Assembly: GCA_029204225.1 (NCBI GenBank)
Contig: CM055099.1
Location: forward strand, 62,053,455 to 62,117,454
Reading direction: 5' to 3'
Source: Diphasiastrum complanatum
Taxonomy: Eukaryota; Streptophyta; Lycopodiopsida; Lycopodiales; Lycopodiaceae
Length of the DNA stretch: 64,000 nucleotides
Below are positions 47,224-60,400 of this stretch, one piece after another. The position numbers and the translations under genes were made by a program. The notes under the pieces were generated by a model. That model ran no database searches, was not told where the DNA came from, and worked only from the letters and a program-made list of their open reading frames with translations. Numbering within the stretch: position 1 is the first letter of the stretch; each line of letters starts with the position of its first letter.

Positions 47224-50200
47224 ATGGGTTCATCCTTGTTGGAACCAAGTGAAAGATTGTCCACTTCAAACTATTCAATTTGGAAAATGAGGATGGAGAC
47301 CATCTTGATCCTTCAAAATGTGATGGACATTGTTCTTGGCCTTGAAGGACCACCACAAGTTTTTCAAGAGGTTCAAAAATACAAAAAGAGAGCTAGGATG
47401 GCTCTCCACTACATTCAAATGAATGTCTCTAATGAGATATTGAGGGAAATAGGTACTTGTACAACAGCCAAAATAGCTTGGGATTGTCTCAAGACTATCT
47501 ATGAGGCTAAGAATACCTCTAGGCTTCTCACTCTTAGGAATCAAATCTCTCAAAGTAGCCAAAAGAGTGATGAGAGTGCATCTAGTTATGTTTTGAGAGT
47601 AAAAGATATTCATAGAGAACTTGCTTGTATTGGTGATTCCATCAATCAAAATGAGCTAGTCCAAGTCATTCTCAATGGCTTGAGAAGTGAATTTGATCAC
47701 CTTGTCCAATCCTATGCCATTAAGGAGGAGCTACCAAGTTTGGAGGCTCTCCAAAGTGTGCTAATTTCAGAAGAATCAAGACTAGAGTACAAGCTCTTGA
47801 GGATGGACAAGCTTTCTCTCACTCATAATGATGGCAAAGCTCTCTTTGCCAAGGATAAGCACAAAGGGAGGAGCAAGAACCAACATCAACAATCCTCAAG
47901 CAAGGACAAAGTCAAATCCAAAGACAAAGATGAGGAGGAAGATGATTACTCTAATGCTTCATCATCCAAGCTCAAGAAGAAGAAGATCAAGTGATTTTAT
48001 TGTGGCAAGAAAGGCCATTATGCCACCAATTGCTTCAAGAAGAAGAATCAACTCAAGCAAGCCAACATTACCAATGAGAAGGAAGACACTATTGCAAGTG
48101 ATGGAGAGGGATCTCTTATGGTCTCTAGTTTCTCATCTACTCCTTTCAAGAAGGACGGCCTATGGTACATTGATAGTGGAGCCTCTTCACATACGTGTAG
48201 CTCCAAGGACTCTTTCTCTTCTATTGCACCTTATGATGGAGTCAAGAAATCAATATACACTGCAAATGATTTTCAATGTCCTATTGAAGGCATAGGGAAC
48301 ATTCCCTTGAAGCTTGCATCCTCTAAAGTTCTTTCTTTCTCTAAAGTTCTTTATGTACCTAAGCTTACTAAGAATCTTATTAGTGTTGGCCAATTGCTTG
48401 ATACTGGCCTTGATGTAAAATTCAATGTTGATACTTGCACTATCAAGAAGAATGATGAGATACTTGCATTAGGATCTAGATTTGGAGGCATCTATAAATT
48501 AGATCCAAATGAGTATGTGAATGCTTGTAATGTTGCACTTGTGAACAAGCTCTCTATGGAGGAATTATGGCATAGGAGGTTGGGACATCCCAACTACAAA
48601 TCCATGCTCTCTATAATCAAAGAGGCCAAAGCTATTGGCTTGCCAAAGTCATTCTCCATGAAGATCAAGCCTTGTGAGGCTTGTGCTATTGCTAAATCTC
48701 ACAAAAAGCCATTTACAAGATCTTCTATCAAAAGCAAGCATCCTTTGGAGTTAATCCACTCGGATGTGCATTTCTCATCAACTATAAGCAAGGGAGGAGC
48801 CACTTGTTTTGTCACTTTCATTGATGATTTCACAAGATTCACTTGGATATATCTTCTTGCTTCTAAATCTATGGTGTTTGATCATTTCCTTATTTTCAAA
48901 GCTTATCTAGAGAAGCAATTCTCCTTCAAGATTAAAGCTCTTAGAAGTGATGAATATATCTCCAATAAATTTCATGATTTTTGTGAGCTTGAAGGCATCA
49001 AAAGAGAGTTTTCTTGTGCCTACTCTCCATCTTAAAATGGAGTGGTCGAGAGAAAGAATAGATCTCTATGTGAATGTGCAAAATCTATGATAATTGAGGC
49101 ATCTTTGCCCAAAGTTTTTTGGGGAGAAGCCATTAATTGTGCAAATTATCTTTGCAATAGGCTCCCACATATAGCTCTTGGAGGGAAGTCACCATATGAA
49201 ATCTTATATTTGAAGAAGCCTAAGGTTGATCACCTTAGAGTTTTTTGATGCATATGCTTTGCCCATATTCCCTTGGAAACAAGGAAGAAGGAAGATCCTA
49301 GTGCATGCAAAGGGATATGGTTGGATACTCATCCACCAAGAAGGCCTATAGAGTCTTTGTACTCTCTACTTCTCAAGTTATTGAAAGTAGAGATGTTGTC
49401 TTTTATGAAGATCAACACTCATCTTTTGAAGAGGCCGAGATCAAGAAGTCTATGGATGCATCACCAATTATTGATTTTGAAGACAATCATGATGTGATGG
49501 GGTCGAGATTTGAAGAAGACTCTCCTCGGATTTTCTCACCAAGAAGATCCATGAGAGATAGATCCGAGCCTAAGAGGCTCTCATATGTTGACAAAGGCAA
49601 ACAAGTGGATCTTGATTCCACTAATTATGTTTTTTATGTCTCTCATGAAGAGCCAAAGAATGTACAAGAGGCACTCAATACCAAGGAGTGGTATGATGCC
49701 ATGAAGGAAGACTATGATGCATTGATCACCAACAATACTTGGGAGCTTGTGGATCCTCCATCCAAAAAGCATGTGATTGGCTGCAAGTGGGGATTTCGGA
49801 TCAAGTTCAATCATGATGGCACCATCAACAAGTATAAAACAAGATTATGTGCCAAAGGATTTTCTCGAATCCATGGCCTTGATTATGAGGAGACCTTTGC
49901 ACCCGTTGCAAAGATGGTGATAGTAAGAATTCTTATTTCTCTTGCTTGTTTCTTTAAGTGGAAGGTGTTCCAATTAGATGTATCCAATGCTTTTCTAAAT
50001 GGTTATCTTGAGGAGGAGATCTATATGGAACAACCTCAAGGATTCATCAAGGATGAGTCCAAAGTGTGCTTGCTCTTCAAAAGTCTTTATGGAATCAAGC
50101 AAGCACCAAGATCATGGTATTCAAGACTTAATTCTTTTCTTATATCACTAGGATTTACTCTTAGTGACTATGATCCTTCCATGTATCTAAAGTTTGTTGA

Positions 50201-51192
50201 TAGCAATATTGTCATTCTTCTAATTTATGTTGATGACATTATTCTTTGTGGAAGTTGTATCAAGCTAGTTGATGAAACTAAGCTAGCACTTGGATGTGAG
50301 TTTAAAATGCAAGATCTAGGAGAGATACATTACATCCTAGGCCTGGAAATTGATTTTTATAAAGATCATGTCTTTATATGCCAATCTAGATATCTCACTC
50401 TATGTTGAAAATTCCATATGGAAAATTCTAAGAGCATATATAGATACTCCAATGGAGCAAATTGTAAAAGATCCTAATAAAGGTGATGAAAGATCCTTTG
50501 AGGACATTACACTTATTAGGAGTCTTGTAGGCTCCTTGATTTGGCTTATCATTACTAGGCCTGATTTAAGTTTTTGTGTGCACAAATTGAGTCAATTTAT
50601 GCAAGATCCTAAGATCCATCATTGGAAGATGGCCAAGAGGATTCTAAGATATGTATCTTCATCTTGCGATTATGGTCTACTTTATAAAAGTGAAGATCTA
50701 TCCATTGTTGGCTACTCGGATTCGGACTTTGCAAGTGACAAGATGGATCGAAAGTCTATTATTGCATACACTATCTTTCTTGGAGGCAATCTAATATCTT
50801 GGCTTTCCAAAAAGCAAGATACTATATCTCTCTCTTCATGTGAGGCCGAGTACAAAGCACTCACTACAACTACCAAAGAGGTGCTTTGGATCAAGAGGTT
50901 ATTAATGGAGCTAAAGTGCATCAAGCAAGATGATCTACCAATGATCAACTGTCATAACATCTCGGCCCAAACTCTTGCCAATAATCTCATAATTCATGCA
51001 AGAAGCAAGCACATAGAAGTGGCACACCATTTTGTGAGAGAAAAGCTTATTGGAGGAGAAATCTATTTGGAGAATGTCAACTTGTCCTCTTGTATTGCCG
51101 ATCTACTCACCAAGCCTTTCAGCAAAAGTGCTTTCATCAAGCATAGATCTAATCTTGGAGCTATATCAAGATCGATGCTTAAATCTTCATAG
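47224..51192 (+). pseudogene. Copia-B gag-pol polyprotein with few inactivating changes
   Basis: Gag starts MGSSLLEPSERLSTSNYS at 47224. A TGA at 47992 sits where the first cysteine of the CCHC knuckle should be (YCGKKGHYATNCF follows). Then come protease (WYIDSGASSHTC, 48163), GAG-pre-integrase (ELWHRRLGHPNYKS, 48565), and integrase with HSDVHFS (48758), LRSDEYIS (48940, with GGG lost) and NGVVERKN after a TAA at 49033. A shift lies near 49245. RT is complete (NAFLNGYLEEEIYMEQPQGF, SLYGIKQAPRSWY, LLIYVDDIIL at about 50223) up to a stop at 50406. RNase H spans 50700-51190 (SYSDSDFASDKMD region, SLSSCEAEYKAL). About five lesions only. Confidence 0.93.
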
Positions 51193-51210
51193 ATAATTTT
51201 TTAGGAGGAG

Positions 51211-51632
51211 TGTGGAGAATTGAAAAAGATTATCTATGTTAGATATAGGGGTCTTATGTTTTTTATATCAAGCATCTAGGTGTAGGATGTTGATAGGAAC
51301 AAATTTGGCATAGATGGCAAATTATGCATTTCCACTTGTAATGCCACTATTGAGCCAAAATAGAGTAAGAGGCTAAACTCGTGCCAATTAGAGTGTAGAC
51401 AAGTGTAATGCTTTTGTTTGATGAATTCTAAGAGGTCCAATAGGATTTAGAGGTGGAACCATGTGAGGTCCAATAGGAATTTGAGGTTTGCTTGAAAATA
51501 GTCCAATAGAATTAAGAGGTGCATGGATCAATGGTCCAATAGGATTAAGAGGTGACGAAATGTGGTCCAATGATAGTTAAGCATAGTGGTAGCTCGTGGA
51601 TCTACTAGTATCATTGTACTCCTCATTTTGGA
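51211..51632 (+). repeat. 3' LTR of Copia-B (left part only)
   Basis: It starts TGTGGAGAATTG after TTAGGAGGAG and matches 11744-12147. It breaks off in CTCCTCATTTTGGA, where RNase H sequence of another copia begins. Confidence 0.85.
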
Positions 51633-51842
51633 AAATTCACTCCTCCATGCAAGATCGAAGCACATAGAGATTTGTCCACTTTGTGAGGGAAAAGGTTCAA
51701 GCAAAAGAAATCTCTTTGGAACATGTATCAAGTAGTGAATGTGTGGCTAATGTACTCACTAAACCTCTTCAAAGAGCAGCATTCATAAAGTTAAGAACCT
51801 CTCTTGGAGTGATTAGTAGAGCTATGTTAGATCCAAACTAGT
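51633..51842 (+). pseudogene. RNase H C-terminus of Copia-C
   Basis: With one shift the sequence reads HARSKHIE, HFVREKVQAKEISLEHVSSS, then ECVANVLTKPLQRAAFIK and SLGVISRAML, ending at TAG 51840. This is the end of copia RNase H. The rest of this element is missing, replaced at the left by Copia-B. Confidence 0.82.
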
Positions 51843-51854
51843 TGTGAGGAGGAG

Positions 51855-52800
51855 TGTTAAAATTCAAGCTAGTTTTGACCAATTTTGCTTATATGTATTG
51901 TAATTGGCAAGATGGCCATGTAATTGGATGCCACATGTGCCAAATAGAATAGGATGCTTTTCCAAAGCTTTATTCTACACCCTACTTTGTAAAGGAACAT
52001 TTTAAATAAGGCAAAAAAGTGCTTAGATAGGGTAGAGAGAAAATAGTACCCAAAAATAACATGTTTTTCATAATTTTTGGATCTTGAGATCAAGAACCCT
52101 AATTAGGGTGGATCCAATGATCAATTAGGTTGGATGTTAGGCTTAGGTTATGAAATTTTAGAGAAGCCCTAAAATGCTCATACCCAAGCTACTAATGTAT
52201 AAATATGTGATGGTTTCTCCATCAAATTATATTTTGCTATGTGTGTTGATTGATTTGCAATTGTGGGATTGATTAGCAAGTTAAGGTACTATAATCTGCT
52301 TGTGTCAGTCCATGTTTTCACACGCGTGAAGGATATTTCAAAAATTTGAGTCTTAAAGTGGCGTTCAAACCAAGGTGAAGCTAGGAAATACTAAATTGGT
52401 TGGTGTTTTTGCTCCAGGATCTCAATTGGATCCATCATTTCTACCATTTATTGGAGTCTATTTGCTACATTTTCAACAATTTGTACTAAGTTTTTTGAAG
52501 AGATCGAGAGCTTCTACACCTAGTTTTTTCTCCATATTCTCTCTCTACTTGAGTGCCTCATGTACATTCTCTCTCTACTCGACAGCAAGATTATTCCAAA
52601 CTTAGGTTTTTCTTCAAAAGTGGTCTCTCATAGTGAATGATACATGTTGAATGATTGATGCATGTTTTTTGTGCTTTTCCCTTAGAATTGTCAACATACA
52701 TTGTGTGAATCAATCTTGTAAATCTATGCAATCATCACATCCACCTTAGAAGATCAATCACATTGATTTGAGAATTCTCACACATGTGAAAATGTACACA
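51855..52800 (+). repeat. 3' LTR of Copia-C
   Basis: It follows the polypurine tract GTGAGGAGGAG and starts TGTTAAAATTCAAG. It ends near AATGTACACA, where the base pattern changes. The length of about 946 bp is longer than the other copia LTRs here. It contains CTCTCTCTACT repeats like the Copia-B LTR. Confidence 0.72.
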
Positions 52801-55459
52801 GCCAACAAGGTAAAATATATAGCTGAAAAGCAAAATATAGTACAAAAAGCACCATAAAGCAAGACTTATTTCAAGACATCCAACTTGTACCTGCCACCAT
52901 TGTGGGGCTCCTCCCTGATTCAAGCTTGAGTGCTCTGATACCATTGTTCTAAATATATCTTTTGGTGTAGATACAATCTACCACCCTCAAGATCTCTGTC
53001 AATCTACAAGCCCAGTTAGCATTTTGCTTCATCTAGGTCTAATATTTCAAAGTGTCTCGAAATATCTTCCTTCACTTGTGCAATTAGCGTGTTGCTCTTT
53101 GACAGAATTGGCGTGTCATCTACATAGACACTGATTATGATTACTTCTCCATCTATGACTTTCACATAGACATTGTAATCAATTATTAAAGGGTAGAAGC
53201 CTAAGGATCAGAGTGTGTGATCTCTAGTACTTGGCAGACTGTTTCAGTCCGTAGATGCTTTTATGCGTTCTGCAGGCATGGTCAGTAAATGACTTACAGG
53301 AAAAACCCGGTGGTTGGTTCATCTTCTTTCAGATCTCCATGCAGGAACATTGTCTTCTCATCTACAATGTGGATCTTCAGATTGTAGGGCAAACAATATA
53401 CATATCGATGTATGCTTGATGACAGGAGAGAAAGTTTATGTATAATCTATGCCATACTTTTGTAAGAAACTTTTTGCAACTAGCTTGTCTTTGTATCAAG
53501 TGATACATTGTTGTCTGGTCTGTATTTGTACTTGTAGATCCATTTGCATTTGACAATCTTCCTATCTACTGGTACTAATTCAAGAGTCCACACTTTGTTC
53601 TACTTCATGGAGTTTATTTCGTCTTCCATGGTGGTTGTAGCTACTGCTTCAACCCATAACGATCTTGATCCCTTTGAGTAGGCCATCATGTATTTTGTTG
53701 CTTCCATGAGAGTCCTTTTTTCCCTCTTAGCAACATTGTGTTGTGGTGTATACACTGTAGTCTTCATGTGAAGGATGCCGTGACTGCTATAGAAAGTAGC
53801 AGATTGGTTGGAGATATATTCTTCGCCTCTGTGGGGTTCATAGCTACTTGAACCTTGTGTTAGTCCACTTCTTAGCCCAATTTACATACTCTGTAAATTT
53901 TTCATGTGCTTCTGACTTGTTGTGAATGAAGTAGTATCTTGATAAAATCATCAATGAAGGTGATATAGTATCTTGATCCTCCCATGGAAATCACATCAAA
54001 GGGTTTGCAAATGTTTGAGTGTATCAACTCCAAGAGTTCTGTTGCTTTGAAGGAGTCCTTTGTAAAAGGTGTATGTGACATCTTCTCTTTGTTGCACGCA
54101 TCACATGATGTCACACTTGTTGCATCTTTGATGCTAACACTTGTGAATACACCATGTTGGTTAGATTTGTACAATGTCATCATGTTCATATGACATAGTC
54201 TCCTATGCCATAGAACGTCCATAGGCTCATGGATCTGATGAGCTTGTTTTGTGGCAAGGTATACCTTCAAATGATATAGGTTGTCTTTGCTTGTGTAATG
54301 AGGGCATTGGTGCTAGCATCAATCACGTTGCATGTTTCATCCATGAATGTGAGACACATGTCTGCGTCTGATATGTTTAAAATATATAGTAGATCTTTTT
54401 GTAGTGTAGGCACGTACAAGAAATTATCTAGTCTTTTGTCTCTATTGTTGGTGTTCAGCCATAGCACTCAAGTTCCACTCACTTCATGTCTCAATCCATC
54501 TCTTAGAATGATATATATGGAGGAATCTGTCTGTCAAAAGTCAGCTATCATTTGCTTTGTTGTCACAAAATGTGACATAGCTCTTGAATCAAGAACTATC
54601 TCTTGTACATCAGCTTGTGATGTGACATAGATATCAATGCATAGATAAGCGGATGGATTTCTGTTGGGTCTTTCTTCAGCCATCTTTGAAGATTCTGGTT
54701 CCTCCACGTATGATGAGCTGTTAGAGACCACCTTCCTCCTTTGTGTCTTATTAGTTCGTGGGTTTTGATAGCAGTCTACTGCTATGCATGACTCTTCTTG
54801 TGATAGTGTATGCAATCGATCTTTGGATTCAGCAAGCATGTCTCTAGTGTCTATGTGGCCATCACGTCTACATCTCACGCAGGTCTCCTTTTCACCACTT
54901 TGTTGCTTGTTCTTGCTCCTACTTTTCTCATTTTTGTCGTTGGAGTGCTCTTGAGCCTCCACTTCTTCCTTGATGTCAATGATAGCCTTCTTGAAACTCA
55001 TCTCAGGAACTTTGGCCAGTAGAGTCCGAGTTTTCTAGAACGATCTTGGTAGAGAGCATAGAAGGTACATGAGTTGCCTCTCTTGTGAGATTGTGTGTTT
55101 TGTTTCGGCATTGTGCAAAGACAAGAACAAGCTCTTCATCTTTCTGATGAAGCTTCGTCTAAAACCTTGTCATGAGTGCATCCCACATCTCTCTTGTGTT
55201 AGAGATAGATGTGAGGTCAAGAGTGATGCTATCTTCGATTGAAGAGGATATGACAGCTACTACTTTGTCATTCTTCTCCTTCTATTTGCGAAGCTCTTTG
55301 CCTTTGCTAGCAGACATTTCTTTGGTGCCGTCCACCCAAGGCCATAAAGCTTCTCCTCTCAAGATGAGGGAAGTCTTCACTTTTCAGGCCAAGAAACTTG
55401 ACCCATTTGCCTCAAAAACTGTGCATATCTTAGATTGGATGCTATTGATTGAAGCCATA
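52801..55459 (-). pseudogene. Copia-D, decayed minus-strand copia gag-pol
   Basis: Read from 55459 downward: Gag start MASINSIQSKICTVFEANGS; ISNTREMWDALM; a zinc-knuckle relic (CVRCRRDGHIDTRDML, about 54890); protease relic (IVLDSRAMSHFV, about 54570, DSGA changed to DSRA); GAG-pre-integrase (VLWHRRLCHMNMMTL, about 54210); integrase start (LIHSNICKPFDVISMGG, about 54030); and RT with VIIISVYVDDTPIL at about 53150-53110. Stops and frameshifts are frequent. Integrase C-terminus, RNase H and clear LTRs were not found. Confidence 0.85.
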
Positions 55460-55491
55460 GTTTAAGTAAACAGGCTCTGAGAACCTTAACG

Positions 55492-55630
55492 GCTCTGATA
55501 CCACTATAAGGATCCTCCCTAATTTAGGCTTGAGTGCTTTGATACCACTATTGAAAATCGTGAGACACTTTTCAAGCTCTGATACCACTGTTGGAAGCCA
55601 TGAATCGCTTTTCAAGGTCTGATTCCACTG
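55492..55630 (-). repeat. 40-bp tandem repeat carrying primer-binding-site motifs
   Basis: The plus strand shows CTCTGATACCACT or variants at 55493, 55537, 55577 and 55617, spaced 44, 40 and 40 bp. On the minus strand, the sense strand of Copia-D, this is AGTGGTATCAGAG, the initiator tRNA-Met primer site, just upstream of the Gag ATG. A related GTGCTCTGATACCA is at 52930, beyond the other end of the element. Confidence 0.8.
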
Positions 55631-57472
55631 ATGGAAAAACACTCGAATTCCTGATGCGAAGCTCATATAGAGTTGGTCTATATGTAGTTGTAGCTACTAC
55701 TTCATACTACAATTAATCATATTCCAACTGACACTGCAGATCTGATATAAATTTATGGACAATAGATAACGTTTAATCAACAATCACTAACTGAGAAACA
55801 ATGGAAGTAATATCTATTGCGAGCAAGCATCACAAAATCATTCACAAATTGCACACGATGGGTAGAATGCTACAACTCATTTATTATCAGAATTAAATTT
55901 ACAACATAAACTTTGAACATTGTCCATTTTTTAGATCAGAGCGTTGGCGCAAGAGAGGTATTCTCTCTCATGAATAAACTAGTAAATAGTTACTGCTTGC
56001 TACCTTTGTATCTATCTGTGTGACAATATGTGTCTGCTATTGCGTGACTCACACTCATCAACAACTCTCTCATCACTCTCATAGAGGAACAAGAGAGATG
56101 ATTAATTTAAGCTACAGGATTAAAAAAACAATGAATCCTAACAGCTTTCGGATGTCTGTCATTGTAGTCCGTGCAACCCATTGTAGTCCGTCCAAAAAAC
56201 TACGTGTCAAATGACTCTCTCCCTCATACAAGTAGAAATCCGAGCTAGGATGAGTGCAATATTATTGGACCCCTTTCTTTCCTCCTAATTTGATTGGTTT
56301 AGTGACATAAGGGCCCTCAAACTTGATTGGACCAATTTCATAGATCTCTCTCTTTTGATTGGTCACATGATTTCATGACAATACATATGAAATTGTCACT
56401 CCCCTGCTCTCATCACGCCATGTGTACGATGCCTAAGCTAGCTCGCGCTATATCACTTACCAAATTTGGCTTAATCATCTACTAACATGTGTCAATAGGC
56501 TAAAAAAGGCTAAACACTCCTAAACTCGAAATAGATAGCTTTTACCAAATTTCACATGCATCTCATCATTGATCGGTCACTATAGACATTGGTAGTCAAA
56601 AAATGTGAGCCAAATGGTATGCATAATCAACGATTTCTAGAATGGACGTAGGTCACTGAAAAGTGGTGATGAATTAAGCTATTTTTGATAGCTAGAGGTC
56701 ACTCCTCATAGAGAGATGGCCTCACAGTACAACAACATTCAAAATGTGTATATTTTTTTGTGAGCCATGCAGTTGTCAACAACGATGAAAAATGTTGACG
56801 AATTAAGCTATTGTTGGTGGCCAAAGGTCACTCCTCTTAGAGAGGTAGCTTCGCGCTACAACAACAAACAATATATCTATATTTCTTTGTGTGAGCCATG
56901 CAGCTGTCAACAGTGATGGACTATCTCAACAAACAAACAAGATGCATAATATTTTTTTGTGTGAGCCATGCGGCTGTCAACAACGATGGACTGCCATTGA
57001 TGTAAAAGCAATATATAAGATGAAAGTTACCCGTCATGCACTCATGTATTAGCGTTGATCAAATGCTTGTATTTCTACAAAAAATATGTGCAAACTAGAC
57101 CATAGTTGGCCGCAACAAACTATTGTATGATAAACGTAATGATCCAAGCATGTGGTGAGAGTTCTTAATGGATCAATAGTTGAACATCATCTGAAGTGCT
57201 GTAGATGGGTGTTGTCAAGAAGAAATGGGCATGTAGGAGAGAATTAGGCCAAAATCATGGATTTTTTTAATAAATCTCTAAATTTTATTTTTAAAAAAAA
57301 GCCAAAAAAATACATCTTTAAAATAAAGAACTACAAGTTCTTTGCTGCAAACTTCATAAAACCATCATAACTACAAATGAAATAATAATTCAAGAGAACA
57401 ATGATTTTTGAAACTTGAAATCCCATTGAAATACAAAACAAATTAAATTACATTTGCACATTCTTTTTTTTA
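55631..57472. other. Anonymous sequence with one tandem repeat
   Basis: No gene is recognisable. The left part may contain the Copia-D 5' LTR, which I could not delimit. The only clear structure is the 129-bp tandem repeat at 56671-56990. Confidence 0.45.
56671..56990. repeat. Tandem repeat of about 129 bp, roughly 2.5 copies
   Basis: GAATTAAGCTATT...GGTCACTCCTC...ACAACAACA recurs at 56671 and 56800, and GTGAGCCATGC(A/G)G(C/T)TGTCAAC recurs at 56760, 56891 and 56961. The last unit is shortened to about 70 bp. Confidence 0.75.
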
Positions 57473-60400
57473 AAGTACATTTTCTAAGGAATTTTCACTG
57501 GTGTCTCTCAATTCAGAACTTGACATATTCTCAACACTCTCGTTTTTAGCTGATGAATTGGAAAACCCGTCTTCTTCATCAGAGTCAACTGGCATATCTT
57601 CCTCAGAATCCCCATCTAATGTTGACAAAAAACCTTGTAAATCAGCTTTTCTCTGTTGATGACGAGTGGAGGATGATGGTTTTTCCAATAATCCAAGTCG
57701 TTCTTTCAATATAGATATTGTTGACTTTCGTAGATGATTGGTCATTGTCAATTCAAAATTAAATGCCAAAACATCTACATCCTGTAGATTCAAATCGTCG
57801 ACTCTTGGTTGATTTTTTGGCAATCTATTTCTCTTGCCCTTTGGATCTACTTACAACATTTCGAGTTCGTACCTTCCCAAAAAAGCATTCGTTGAAGTGG
57901 TGCGCAACCAATGGACACATAGTACTTTTGTTTGATTACTATTTTGAATAAGGCCAAGTACTTGGCAATCCAAAATGGATGTCCTTCATTATTTTCTGAA
58001 GCTAGAAGTGCAACAAGGCTTCCAATTTGGATTTCATTCAAATCACTGCGCCATTTCATTTTTGCAGCTTTTACACTTTGCCTATTCTTCCTTGACCCCA
58101 CATAAATTTCATGTTCCTCACTTTGCACAAGCTGCAAGAAATCATTATCTCAAGGAAGATTTGAAGGTTCGACAGTTGTAGTTGATGTTCCTAATTTATG
58201 AGGCCAATGAAATTCTTCAGTTGTTGATGTATGTTCAAAAAAAAAAAATTGAGCAAACTGATTTTTTGTTCCTCGAAAAAGTCCATCCACCAATGCTGAT
58301 CAAACTCATCAAAAAAATGATAAGCTGCTTGAATACTTGATTCTAAAAAATTTAATTAGGCAAATGGATTAATCTCACGATGTTCTCTTTGCGCTTTTTG
58401 TTCTTCTAGCAAGGACTTCAAGGGAGACAACACAACAAACTTGATTTGAGTTGATGGAATGTTAAGCAAAAATCGAACTCCTTCAAGAGGTAGCTACAAA
58501 ACTAAATTTGAAAATAGTTTGTCCCATAATAATATAATGTCTGATTCGTTACATTTGATTTTAAACTGGTGCTGAAAGCTAATATCATTAATATTAGCTA
58601 CACATCGCTCTATTTCGTTGGACGCCCCTTAACATAATCACGAAATCATATGTGTGCATGATTAATGACACGTTTGGCTTTGGCACATACGATTCTTCAA
58701 CAATACTTTGAAGCACTAGTAATGAAAATGCTTTCTTGCGTCTCAACCGTTTAGAAAGGCAACTAAACATTTGATCAATTTGATCGTGGGTATGTCTTAC
58801 CAATAAAAATCCTATTTTTACTTTTTTGAAAAAAAATTTCTCCACTAGCATGGACAAGTATGCCAAAACAATTTGGTTTTTATTTTTCCTAGTAATGTTG
58901 TCAAGTTGCAAATAAAGTATTTCTGGAAGATTTTCACCAAATTTGCAAATTATCTTATGTACAATGGTGATCGTCAAATTTGGATTGGGATAGTGAAAAA
59001 AGACCTTGGACTCCATAGTGCCATTAAACACAAGTGCTCCAACGAGATGAACCTAAATAAAATTTGCCTCGTTCTAATTTTTGGGCACTCTGACAAAATG
59101 AGGCAAAATTGTTTTCTTCTGATCCATGCCATCAATAACAAGGCCCAGATATTTTTGTGAACATTCCAAACATTTCTTTCGATGCTTGGCCAACTTTTGT
59201 CTTTCAACTGTTTGTTGATCTCTATGCAATTGAAGAGCTTTTGCAGCATCCACTAAAAATACAATGATTCATTTATTTAATAGAATAAAGATCGTACCAT
59301 AATGGTGTTAAAAAAGACTGCAACATAATTTTTTCAAAATAGAAAGTATTAAAATGAATGACAAATTTAATTAATATTTACCTTTCTCGTCATTGGTCTT
59401 TGAAGGTTGTTTTGTAGACTTTAACAACTCGCAAGTAGAGCATACTGTCATTCGTAATTTTTTGGAAATCTTTATCAGTCCAAAACCTCTTTTTCAAATT
59501 CTAAGAAAATATGAGTAACTCAAATAGAGAACTTTTTTTGTTTTGGCAAACTCTTTGTACATCAAAAATATTTCTAATTTTGTATAATTATCTAGCAATT
59601 GAAATATAAGGAATTAGGCAATTTCTCTTTGTGCATATCTATGAAATGCTTTAGCCAAGCAGTTGTATTTAAGGCATCTGAAAAAACAGTTCGACCTTGT
59701 AAGGATCCCCGTAATGTTGGGTCTTTATGAAGTCATGCATGCATTCGTTGAAGCCGTGAGTTTCCAATTGCGTGAACTGCTTTGTAAGCTTTACGACAAA
59801 CCTCCAAAGCATTTTAAAAATACGAAAATGGGCTTTTGTTCGGCCTCACTGTTGCACACAAATAGTAATTTCTCTCATCCTTACTTCGTAAAAAGAAGTT
59901 TGATCTTAATTCTTCAATTTCTCTGATACTCAGCTTTTGCAAACAATAGGATGAGCAGCAAATAATATTCTGTACCTTTCGAATCTCAGATTTTGTAATC
60001 AACTGTTTTTGACGATTCATTAATTCAGGTGACGATCTCAAGTTTCTCTTGTATTTTCCTCTTTGTTTGGAGTCTGATCTATAAATTGAACCTGTGACAC
60101 TAGTAGGTGCTTGAACTGGTTGAGAAGGTGTTGGAATTTCATGACTTGGAATTCTAGCTCCAACCTCAGGATGTTTAGGACCCTCTGAAAGCTCTAAATT
60201 TTCAATGAATATAGCCCTTTTAGATTTAACATGATAAACATCACTTTGAGAAGGTCTCCTACGAACATGAGAAAAGCTTGAACATCGCGGATCAACAGAC
60301 TTACGCGTATCTGTTGATTTACTAGAATCAGTAACTGATTGAATTGAAGCTTTTGAATCATCACTCAATGATTCAACTTGTTCAAATGAACAATGTTTTA

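Larger units (their letters stand above)
46080..51632 (+). mobile_element. Copia-B, Ty1/copia element with reciprocally truncated LTRs
   Basis: Only the right part of the 5' LTR (46080-46459) and the left part of the 3' LTR (51211-51632) are present, judged against the complete copy at 11744-12465. They share only about 65 bp. Between them are a primer-like site (TGGTATTAGATCC), a 0.76 kb leader, a gag-pol with few lesions, and the polypurine tract TTAGGAGGAG. Confidence 0.87.

Noticed and set aside
53984-55465. Plus-strand open frames across Copia-D
   Set aside because: They are antisense shadows of the minus-strand gag, protease and integrase sequences, which carry the recognisable motifs.
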